Assembly: GCF_028583425.1 (NCBI RefSeq)
Contig: NC_072807.1
Span: 33,361,001 to 33,425,000, forward strand
Direction: 5' to 3'
Length of the DNA stretch: 64,000 nucleotides
Source: Eublepharis macularius
Taxonomy: Eukaryota; Chordata; Lepidosauria; Squamata; Eublepharidae
Shown: positions 47,078 through 56,965 of the stretch, in pieces
How positions within the stretch are numbered: position 1 is the first letter of the stretch
Layout of the letters: the number at the start of each line of letters is the position of its first letter
Notes under the pieces: generated by a model
Database searches by the model: none
What the model was told of the DNA's origin: nothing
Seen by the model: only the letters and a program-made list of their open reading frames with translations
Position numbers and translations under genes: made by a program

Positions 47078-47265
47078 GAGAATGCCCTCAAGGCATAGCT
47101 GATTTACAGCGGCCCCTGGTGGGGTTTTCAAAGCAAGAGACTGACAGAAGTGGTTTTCCATTGCCTGCCTCTGCAACCCTGGTCTTCGTTGGAGGTCTCC
47201 CATCCAATTACTAACCAAGGCCGACCCTGCTTAGCTTTCGAGATCTGAAGCGATCAGGCTTGCCT
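47078..47265 (-). mobile_element. 5S-rRNA-derived SINE, minus orientation
   Basis: The reversed head ggaggtctcccatccaatta, then gaccctgcttagctttcgag and cgatcaggct, follows the reversed body starting tgccctcaaggcatagctga. Confidence 0.75.
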
Positions 47266-47527
47266 GGAACAAATTTGTTATGCTTTGAGGAGATTTGTTT
47301 GCTGCCTCTCCAAAGATCTGCTTGGGGCAGCTCACAACCAATGCAATGTGACAAAACCAAGCCAGCCAGTAAATACAAGCCAGGCCATAACAGCAGCACA
47401 AACCTTAGATTCAGGTTTTCTTTTAATTCATAAGAAAGGAAGCAAAAAAGACTGGTAAGTTCTGCTTTTGGATCTGCTTCCCTATCCTTGTGCAGAATTT
47501 TACTCATTAAAATCAACAGATTTCCCC

Positions 47528-47551
47528 CCCACCCGCCCACCCACCCACCCA

Positions 47552-47592
<41 letters not shown>
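47528..47592 (+). repeat. (CCCA)n(AC)n microsatellite
   Basis: Several ccca units merge into about 20 ac units. Confidence 0.95.
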
Positions 47593-47593
<1 letters not shown>

Positions 47594-48231
47594 ATTCATT
47601 TTGTGTGTAAATGGTATATAACATGGAGGTGACTTTTACAAAAAGAAGGAAAGGCAGGGTATAAATGTTTTCATAGATGCATTTAATCATTATGGCACGA
47701 AAAGGACAGGAAGGAAACAGAGAGATAACTAGCAGCCACGTAACTCACTGACTATCTACAAAATCCAAAAAGCACTGAAAATGCCATGTTGACTTATCCT
47801 TATTTAGACGTCAGCAATGTAATGAGTGACGTCATGATCAAGTGAGCCTCAGTACATACCTCAAGAGTTTCAGATATCACATTTACAGGTTGAGAGTCCC
47901 ACTTGGTGCTTGTTATTCTATGAACGAATTAGGGCGAGGTGGATCCATCCAACGAGGATTTGAAACCACGGTTTGAAGCAGGTTGATTGACCGTGGTTAG
48001 TGTTGACTGTGGTTTTCTGCTATGTGCGTGCAAAGACATCCTAGCTGAATCTTGCTTGCTCTCTCTCAGTTCCCACATTGTTTGAAGCTACAGCAGTGCT
48101 TGGTCAGAGGGAATACTAGCATTTGTCAAGGTGAATCAGGATTTGAGAGATCCTCTGTGAGCCACATCCTGGTTTTAGAAACTAGCCGTCATTAATATAA
48201 TCATTAATATAAACAATGGTTTATATCCCTA

Positions 48232-48832
48232 TGTTTCTCCACAGCAGCTTCGCTCATCTGAACAGGGTCTCCTGCAGGTACCAGGCTGCACACAGGTGAA
48301 CTCACCGGAATCCCTACACGGGCTTTCTCTGTGGTGGCCCCTATCCTGTGGAATGACCTGCCTGAGGAAGTCAGAAGAGCCCCCACTCTCCTGGCTTTTC
48401 ATAAACGATGCAAAACCGAACTATTCAAAAAGGCTTTTTACTCAAATAGGAGGGCTATATTGTAGGGATGGGGTCTCAGATGCTTCGCTAATGAGTTAGG
48501 GACCATAGACTTCACCACTATATTGCCTTACATATTATCTGTTTCTTGAAATATGTACTCCAATGTCCCTCCAGTGCCCCACGTTGTCTAATGTTAGTCC
48601 TAGAACAGATTATATTCTGCTTCAGTATTTTTTCTACTCTGTGTTGTATTCTTGCAAATACTATGTCTTTTAAACTTATATCTATTTACCCTATGGCATT
48701 GTTTTATGGAAATGTCCTTGATACTGTATTGAAATGTACTTGATACTGATCGTACTAATCTCATACTGTGTAATCCGCCTTGAGTCTCAGTGAGAAAGGC
48801 GCACTATAAATGACATAAATTAAATAAATAAA
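48232..48832 (+). mobile_element. L2/CR1-clade LINE 3' end
   Basis: The first part, with frame breaks, encodes the end of a LINE ORF2 of the type ...WNDLPEEVRRAPTLLAF. The 3' UTR follows and ends with the motif ccgccttgagtctcagtgagaaaggcg and a taaat tail. The same family occurs at 18.93-19.50 kb and 22.85-23.17 kb. Confidence 0.6.
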
Positions 48833-49317
48833 TTATATCCTAGAAAGTGGTGACCTCGCCCCCGTGTGGTTTGGACACAACTGGTTTTTTAGGGTGTTCT
48901 AGCTTGTAGCTCTACTACGGTGTCAAAAAGGCACATAACAGTGAAAACTGCTTCGAGGCCGCAATTCTGGGAACTACTTAGTGGTTTCTTTGTAAGCGCC
49001 TTTTCCTGCTTGTAGGTGTTGACTTCTTTGTAGAAGCTGAGAAAACGAAACTTCTCTTTCCGAACGTTTCTTCTTTTGCCTTTTTTAGGCTAGAGAAATC
49101 CCAAGAACGCTTTCCTGGGATTTTAGCTGACCGGTTGTGAAACAGAGGGGGAGAGACAACCAAGTTGGACAAGATGCCTAAGGCACATGCGAAAACTTTC
49201 CTTTGGGAGCCCAAAGGCAAAGCAACATCGCCACCTGCCTTTCACTGTGAAAATAACAGTTTTTGTCTTATTTCACATGGTGGCTAAATCTCCCCAGGCT
49301 AAACAAACTGGGTGGTG

Positions 49318-49527
49318 TTGGAGAGTGCCCTCAAGTCATAGCTGACTTATGGCGACCCCTGGTGGGGTTTTCATAGCAAGAGTGTAACAGAGGTGGTTTG
49401 CCATTGCCCGCCTCAGCAACCCGATCCTCGTTGGAAGTCTCCCATTCAATTACTAACCAAGGCCGGCCCTGCTTAGCTTCTGAGATTTAACGAGATCCGG
49501 CTCACCTGGGCTATTCAGGCCACAGCA
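49318..49527 (-). mobile_element. 5S-rRNA-derived SINE, minus orientation
   Basis: The reversed body (gagtgccctcaagtcatagc) is followed by the head ending gccctgcttagcttctgag and gagatccggctcacctggg. Confidence 0.75.
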
Positions 49528-49917
49528 AACAAGCTGGGTAATATGCCAGAGATTCATAAACAATTTCTTGATATTAATTCCACACTGAAAAGCAACCTTG
49601 GGGGACGACAGCAGGAGCAAAGAGTGGCAGAGAATCATTCTAATCCTTCCTGCAGCTTTCCTACTCAAAATCAACCTCTAGATTCCACCATTAAGGGAAA
49701 AGATACACAGTCCCATGTTTTTTCCTCAAGGTGGAGAAAAGATGCTTGCAGAGGGAAATCTTGAACTGACAACTTGCAAGAGGGGAAAGGGTTACTGAAT
49801 TGCTGGCCAGGTGCTGAAGTGGGCAGAACGCCCTCCCTCCTTGAGGTGCTTTTCAGTTTCTAAATCGTCGAGAATGTTTTCCCAGTGTGCATTAGAAGAT
49901 GTTTGTTTTTCCATTTG

Positions 49918-50430
49918 TTTGTCTCCAGGATTTATATGCCACCTCTCCAGAGATCTGCTTGAAGTAGCTTACAATGCAAGAGAATGCCACAAAACCATAA
50001 GAACAGCATACAGTACCGATATTATATATATAAAAAGCCAACAATACAAAACAACCAGCGAACAGCCTAAAAAAATATCCATATAACAGCCCTCAGACTA
50101 GAAGCAGACCGTGCAGACGGCTTAAGAAGATGGAATTGCTCAATGAGGAAAAAGAAGGATACATTTTCACCTGGCACTTAAATGACTGTACAGTAGGTAC
50201 CAGGTGAGCATCAAGGGAGAGACGGCATTCCAAGGGTGAGGTGCCACCAATGAAAAAGCCCTGTCTCTGGTTGTTCCCTGCCTCTCTCTGCAGGCAGGAG
50301 CACAGAGACTGGAGCTTGGAAGGCAGATCTTTATAGATATTATTTCAAGGACTGTACATTTCTCCATCAAAGCTCTCACATGAACTCCAGAGAAACTACA
50401 GTGGTGGGAGGGGGGGTCTGGAGGTGCCAA
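49918..50430 (-). mobile_element. CR1/L2-like LINE fragment with degenerate ORF2 end
   Basis: On the minus strand the segment RAFSLVAPHPWNAVSPL resembles the end of CR1/L2 ORF2 proteins. The 3' side (ccacctctccagagatctgcttg) recurs at about 47285-47400. It is 5'-truncated and frame-broken. Confidence 0.5.
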
Positions 50431-51582
50431 AGCTCACCTTTTATCCCCCTTCCCTGCCATGTAGGAAGATGGGCTAGAAAGATCAGTTTTGATGACCCCC
50501 CCCCCCAAATAAACACACACCTTTTGAAACCCTACTGAGACTTCTGCATGCAGCAGGCTTGTAATCTCTGGATCTTCTCACTTCCTTTCCCAGACTTGAG
50601 ACAAAACCCATCCCTTTTCTGTCTCTTTCACTCCTGTGCTCCAGTATCGTCTTCTAATTCCTCAGCGTCTTTAGAAGGGAACACAAGATAGGAAAAGAAG
50701 GTCCGGGCCCTCGAGAATGATGGCTCATTGTACAATATACAATACCTCGAGGCTCAGTAGAGCTGAATTTCCCCAAAGGGAGAATGGTATCCCCATTGGA
50801 GCATCAGACCAATCCACTACTGTAAACATTTGCCTTTAAGCGCCACCGTTTGAAGCTCTGCTTCCCTTTACAAGTTTTTGGGACAGTGAGATAAAACAAA
50901 GATTCATGGGGAAGGGTTAGGTAGGTGTGACTTCTACAGCTCACCTGCCTAAATAGTCCACAGAATAAATACTAGTTAGTCTTAAAGTTGTCTCTAAAAT
51001 CCTGTGTATTTTCATTGCAATAGACTAAGAACCGATTCACATGTTATCAAAGCCCTCATACCCCACTAGTTTCTGCAATGGCTCCATCAACCGGCATATT
51101 CTGGGAGTTCTGTGCCCAGAACTTTATTTTCAGGCATGCTTGGGCCCGATTCAGATTGGGGGCACAGCACACAAAGAGATGGACCTTGAGTCACCCTCAC
51201 TCACTTTGGTTTCCACACACAACCACTGTTTGACCCACTGAAGAAATAAATATGTACTTATGGGCTACATGGAGATTTTCCCAAGGGAGCAAACAGCGAC
51301 TCCTCTTGGTGTATCAAGCTTAGAAAACGGCACAGGGGAGGTTTGTGCCCTATCTGTAATTTGTGCTGCTTTGTATTTGTATTTTAAATATTTACATTGT
51401 ATTTATTGTGATTTTTAATTGTGAGCCTGCCAGTGTGGGGAGGGCGGAATAGAAATTGAAACAAATAAATCAATAAATATCTGTGCACCATGGTCCCAAT
51501 CCAAAGCAGTCCTCCTGTGCATGCCTGGAAATTAAGTTCTGAGCACAGAAGTTCCAGGCCACGTCTGTCGAATGGACACTTG
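50431..51582. other. Mostly unassigned sequence
   Basis: A LINE-type tail (gagcctgccagtgtggggag, then an A-rich tract) ends at about 51480; the rest is unassigned. Confidence 0.4.
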
Positions 51583-51649
51583 CAGTGCAATCCTAAAAGG
51601 AGTTACTCCATGGGATTAGACAGGAGTAACTCCACTCAGGATTGCACTG
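51583..51649. mobile_element. Short MITE with CAGTGCAATCCTAA ends, copy 3
   Basis: 67 bp; cagtgcaatcctaaaagga and tcaggattgcactg pair, flanked by ttg on both sides. Confidence 0.7.
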
Positions 51650-52399
51650 TTGGGCATTTTAAATCTCACACTGTCTTCCCCTTGAGATGAGCTCAGGTCA
51701 TCTACCTGCACCACTTTGCTGCTGTCGCCAGATGCCTGACCCTGCATGGTTTAGAACACAATCCAGAGAATGACTTTTATTAGGACCAGCCTATGATACA
51801 TAAAAGTGTGCAAGCTTTTGAGTTCCACAGAACTCTTCATCTGACCAGATGTTAAAGGGGGGAGATTATAGACCTTGGGGTGATGGAACTGATGTTCTGG
51901 AGTGAGTTTTATTACCTCCTGCTTTTATTGCCTTTGGCTTGTAGCAACCTGAAACCTGATTTTTCTTTGCTTGCCTATGCAGGTGTGAGGAGGTTTTCTT
52001 AGTACCATGTCCTAGAAAAAGGGTTAAAATCTATTTTTCTCCTCTTTTAACCATTTGTAACATCTTGTTGAATTAAGAGATTTGGGGAACTTGAAAGCTT
52101 GCATGCTTTTGCATGGATCGATACTAATAGAAGGTGTTACATGAGTGATGTTCTTGACTTCTTTGGATTTTACTTTGGGAGCAGGGCAGCTGTAAACAAT
52201 TTGCCTGCACAGCTTGCAACTGAACAGATGGGGGCAGCACAGCCCCAGTTTGGCAGCTCCTGAGACTCCAATCCTAGAAACTCTTCCAGCGCTCCAAAGG
52301 CTAAATACTGCATTATGTAATTAGAAATTAAAGCGGCACAGAATGCCTCTTAAAGCACGGACTGTATAGAGGGGGAAAGAGCTGATTAGAGTGTTCCAT

Positions 52400-52640
52400 A
52401 AGAATCTGGGAGATGCAGGTTCGAATCTCCACTCTGCCATGAAAGCTCGCTGGGTGACCTGGGGGACGGTAAAATAGAATCAGCCTAACCTACCTCACTA
52501 AGTTGTAACAATAAAATGGAAGGAAGGGAAAGGATGTAAACCGCTTTGAGGCCCCACTGAGGAGAGAGGGTAGGAAGGACAGAAGGATGGAGGGACGAAC
52601 GAACGAACGAACGAACGAACGAAAGAAAGAAAGAAAGAAA
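52400..52640 (+). mobile_element. tRNA-derived SINE (type A) ending in a (GAAC)n(GAAA)n microsatellite
   Basis: gcaggttcgaatctccac, gaaagctcgctgggtgacc, then gaggccccactgagg; the SINE runs into tandem gaac (about 52598-52621) and gaaa units. Confidence 0.6.
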
Positions 52641-53262
52641 GCTCTGCTTAGAATGGCACTGACAGTCTTACAGTGAGGGTAAACCAAGTCTCCCACACCT
52701 TAAAAACACACCCTTTATCTGATGGTGTGCAATTCCTTGGTCCGAGAACAGATATTCTTCACAGTAATGCTTCATGGAACATGAATATCCTTTGTGCCTG
52801 CACAACTCTCATTCCAAGGAGCCCTTAAAAATCAAAGAGGAGAGGCAAAGGTTGGGGGGGGGGCAGAATGAGAGATCCCTAGACCTCTTGCTACACATGG
52901 CCTTATACCTGCAACTGAACTCAGCAAACAAGAGATGTGCAATGACAGGGTCCCAAAGAGGGCTGAGGTGCTCCAAGTCCCCCTCTGAAGTACCCCTGCC
53001 CCCTCCCAAAGGAAGACTAGCGTTGCCAGTCTGAATTTGGCTCCCCATCTTAGAGCAGCTTCCAAAGGAAGGGCAGTCAATTGTCACAGGAAGCCAGCAG
53101 GGGCTAGGCCTGCTTAAAGACTCTGCAAGCCCCTTCTCTGATTTTGCAGCTTTTTAAAAAGCCGCTTCAGAGCCAGATGTCACTCAGTAGGGGACCAAGT
53201 ACATTTCTTTTAAAAATAAAATGAAATCTCCATGTTAAGTTTCATCAGAGGGGTAGGTGGCA

Positions 53263-53551
53263 TCCTAGAGAGCGGTAAGCTGCAGTACTGCAGCCCAAGC
53301 TCTGCTCACAAATTGAGTTCGATCCTGGCGGAAGCTGAGTTCAGGTAGCCGGCTCAAGGTTGACTCAGCCTTCCATCCTTCTGAGGTTGGTAAAAGGAGT
53401 ACCCAGTTTCCTGGGGATGAAGTGTAGATGACTGGGGAAGGCAATGGGAAACCAACCCGTAACAAAAAGTCTGCCAAGAAAACGTCGTGATGCGACGTCC
53501 CCCCATAGGTCAGTAATGAGTTGGTGCTTGCACCTTTACCTTTACCTTACC
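53263..53551 (+). mobile_element. Sauria-type SINE, full length
   Basis: A tRNA-like head (gcggtaagctgcagtactgc, gttcgatcctgg), the Bov-B-like block and an acctttaccttta tail are in order. The target duplication taggtggca is at 53254-53262 and 53552-53560. Two such copies in the window support squamate origin. Confidence 0.8.
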
Positions 53552-53638
53552 TAGGTGGCACCCAAGAATCACCAGTATGTGAAAGGAATGGTAGGCAAAG
53601 GTTTTTATAGGACTCAAGAGCTCCTTAGAGATGCTTTG

Positions 53639-53902
53639 GGAGCCAGTTTGGTGTAAAGGTTAAGAGTGCGGGACTTTAATCTGGAGAACCAGGTTTGATT
53701 CCCCACCCCTCCACTTGAAGCCAGCAGGGTGACCTTGGGTCAAGTCACAGCTCTCTCAGAGCTCTCTCAGCCACACCCACCTCACAGGGTGATTATTGTT
53801 GTGGGGATAATAATGACATACTTTTTAAACCGCTCTGAGTAGGCATTAAGTTGTCCTGAAGGGTGGTATATAAATTGAATGTTGTTGTTATTGTTGTTGT
53901 TT
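53639..53902 (+). mobile_element. tRNA-derived SINE type B with (GTT)n tail
   Basis: Head gccagtttggtgtaaagg, ggtttgattcccc, 3' part ttaagttgtcctgaaggg and tail gttgttattgttgttg. It is 80 bp from the Sauria SINE and in the same orientation. Confidence 0.7.
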
Positions 53903-55742
53903 GCAGAAAGGGAAATGATAGGTGTGAATGGTTGCTAGGAATCCAAGCACAAACCATGCACAGATGTATGCCAGTGTACTAAAACAACCACCCGGTGCCC
54001 CTGTGTATATTTATGACTTTATGAGATCTTGTGTTGGCCACTTCCTAACAAAGTTCTCACAGCAACCAGTGTTTGGGCGACAGACTTTATGGATTGTCAA
54101 TCCACATCTCGATGATCAGTCATGTTAAATTGTATAGTTTCTTTTGGGCCTTCTTAGCCTGTTGATCTCTTGCTCTGAATTTTGATTAAGTTTGACTCTT
54201 TAATTATTAAAAGGCTGCTGACTCCCTAGGCTAGAACTTTTATTGTTGAGAAAGATAAGAATAGAGCATAGGGCAATATTAGATACAGGCCATAAAGCAT
54301 ACGGGTCTATCGCATAGTACAAAGCCACAATATTTCTGATCTAGCACGGTGGTTGTGAGAATTAGCTGTGATTTGGGAGAGTGTCAGTTGAATTCTTATC
54401 TCAGCCATATGCTCACTAGGTGGTCTTATGTAAGCTGGTCTTCCAAGCATTGACCAAATTAAAGGCAAGTGATGGTCAAGTGAAAGGTGAGTGATGGCCA
54501 AAGTAGATATGATCCAGGATTCCCCACAGTTGCTGTTTAGCTTTTTAAAGAAACAGGAAAACGTGTTTGTGGACCTCTCAGGTCACATCTACTTTGGCCC
54601 TAACTTATCTGTTGAATTTATTTTAAACATTTATTCCCACTCTCTTAACCAATGTGGAACTGTAAGCCCAAGAGAGTAGAAGAAGCCAATGTAAAGTATA
54701 TAGAGAAATGAAGTAGTCAAAGTGATATGAAAAAAAAATTAGGCCAGCGCAGACCCAAATGTCTTGAGAAGCGAGCCAGAAAGGTGCTGCCACAATTAAC
54801 CTGAGACAGAATTGTGGAAATGGCCAATATTTTAGTTGTATCAAGGGAAAAGAAAAAGGTGGATCTTAGAAATGTGCAGGAGATGAAAACAACTGAAAAT
54901 GAACCTGCATAGGAAAGGAAAGAGAACAGCGAAAAATATATTAACTTTTAACCCTAACAACAACCTTACGTAAAGCTAAGAAGAAGGGGGGGGGGGAATC
55001 ACAATAAGAAAGTGTTCGGCTTAGCTGTTGATAGATTAAGTTTAAGAAAACAAGAGAAAGGCCAACCAGAGATGGCAAGTAAGTCTGCAGAAATGTGATT
55101 TATTAGCAGTAGGTGTTTATTTTCAAAACTTAAGACCTGTCAGGCAGGGTAACCAGTGAACAAGGCAGTATTGTTACCTGGAGGCTGGTGACAAATAGGC
55201 CAAGTTTAGTTTCCAATGCCATCTGGAAGATGGTTATATAAGTCTGAAATGGCTTTTTCTTCTACGGAGCTCAAGACGCTCTGTTTACTTGGCCAAGTAC
55301 CAGGGGTGTTATTCGAGTATGGGCTCTAATTGGCTACACATATGTATATGGGATTTGTGTGTTCAATCCACACCATTTTCCCAGGGTTTAAAAGTAATCA
55401 GAGCAGGAAGTGGTAATGGGTGGATTAAGGGTACAAAACTCTGGCAGGTTGGTCCTTTGGACAACAAGAACAGTAAGAGCAAATGTAATCAAGCATCTAT
55501 GGCTGGATCTACTGAGAGAGCCCCTGATGGAACAAAGGTAATTTTCGGTGCAATCCTAAAAAGAATTGCTCCAGTCTAAGCCCATTAATTTCAATGGGCT
55601 TAGACTGGAGTAACTCTGCTTAAGATTGCATTATTCGTCTCAAGGACCAAAATAGAGAGGATTGCAGTCTACAAGTTGTATTGAACTGGGAGTTCCCCTT
55701 AGCTATGCTGCAAGATATAGACCTTCACATGAGAGAATCTGA
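53903..55742. other. Unassigned AT-rich intergenic block
   Basis: No recognisable repeat for 1.6 kb, unlike the surroundings. Short open frames (53928-54128, 54491-54679, 55289-55579) end at stops without homology I recognise. It may be unique intergenic DNA or a strongly decayed element. Confidence 0.3.
55547..55630. mobile_element. Short MITE with TGCAATCCTAA ends, copy 4
   Basis: The strongest hairpin of this family: ccagtctaagcccattaa faces its complement around 55590. Confidence 0.7.
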
Positions 55743-55943
55743 GGGCCAAGCTACAAGTGACGAATGACACTTGAATGACAAGTGAACAGACTCAAGTGAA
55801 CAGACTCACGTGTATTCCTCCCTGTTCACTTGCACTCCACTTGCGCTCCACTTGATCAAGTGGAGCACAAATGAACAGGGAGGAATACACGTGAGTCTGT
55901 TCACTTGCCGTTCAAGTGTCATTCATCACTTGTAGCTTGGCTC
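55743..55943. mobile_element. PIF/Harbinger-like MITE, long variant (copy 5)
   Basis: 201 bp; same termini (right end degenerate, ggctc) but the core is expanded into a longer hairpin: the block cactccacttgcgctcc faces its near-complement, and acacgtgagtctgttcac occurs in opposite orientations. This may be an ancestor of the 118-bp form or a dimer derivative. Confidence 0.7.
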
Positions 55944-56658
55944 ACAGTCTTTAATCGTCGCAGTGGGTAAGACACTTGACCAGAGACTCAAGGGCTTAAT
56001 TGACACAGTTTATGAAAGCATGATGCTGCAAAGAAAAGACGAAGGGGTAAACAAGGAATTACAAGGACAGCACAGAAACGAGGCAGATACATTACAAATC
56101 AAGCCACTAAAACCCAAGCCACTTTATGAAATTGGCAGTGCAAAAAAGGCTTCTTGGCTGACAACAGCAGTAAAATATTTTCCAAGGAGATACTGTCAGA
56201 CACAGCTTGACTGCATGGGCAAACTTATGCAAGATGGGACTTTTATTTTGTTTGGAATTACACAGGCTTCTAAGAGGGTCAACAAAGCATAGCTCTTTCA
56301 CATATCCAAATTATGCAAGGTAACTTGGAATGGTTATACCAGCATAAGCAAGTATGCCCCTTGCAAAAATGTGTATATCCTTTCTGAATATTTTGTACCA
56401 ATGCCTGTGTAACCAAGGCATTGCAATATACAAAACGTCTTTCTTGAATGGGCAAAGTGTCCCAACTGTCCTCGGGAAGACATCAGAGGGGGCAAATAGG
56501 GTGAAGACTGTAAAACCATCTCTGTTAGAAGAGAGTTTGTCTGAAGAGAAAGTTGTGATGGGTCCTTCTAAGAGAAAAAGAGCGCTGCACAATGAAGAGC
56601 CTGCAGGGGTGGACATGTGTTAAAATGTCCTTTTCGCTCAGCAACAAGTCTTCACAAC
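55944..56658 (-). other. Probable CYP1A 3' UTR and flank
   Basis: It is directly downstream of the CYP1A stop. On the minus strand AATAAA reads at about 56246-56241, about 415 bp after the stop. Plus-strand frames at 55963-56292 and 56354-56623 are then antisense to the 3' UTR and probably chance. Confidence 0.4.
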
Positions 56659-56965
56659 TCATTCGGTGGTCTTCTTTGTGGAACGCTTGGTCACTTGGAA
56701 GTGCTCGCATCTCGGGAGCTTCATTGTGAGCCCGTAACGAGGCGTCAGGTCCACTTTGACCCCGTCCTGGACCGTGAACTGGAGTTCTTGTAGCAAACTA
56801 GTCAAGAACAGGAAGACTTGCCATCGGGCAATCATCTCCCCAACGCATCTCCTCTTCCCCAAACCAAATATCAACACCTTCTCGGCCTCATCTTTGTTGA
56901 TTTCTTTCCCGCTGGCAGTAAGGAAACGCTCTGGTATGAAGACGAAAGGATCCTTCCAAACAGAC
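56659..56965 (-). CDS. CYP1A: CYP1A exon 7, residues 420-521 and stop (haem-binding loop)
   Basis: The exon is 307 bp after acceptor tccag. It encodes [15 protein letters not shown], the cysteine-ligand loop [11 protein letters not shown], the L helix, and the C-terminus through TPRYGLTMK and CEHFQ, then a lysine/threonine-rich end. The stop codon is at 56661-56659. The first in-sense AATAAA seen downstream lies near 56246-56241. Confidence 0.96.

Noticed and set aside
55963..56292. 109-codon plus-strand frame directly 3' of CYP1A
   Set aside because: Most likely antisense to the CYP1A 3' UTR; no family resemblance. Recorded as a weak finding only as part of the repeat-poor block.
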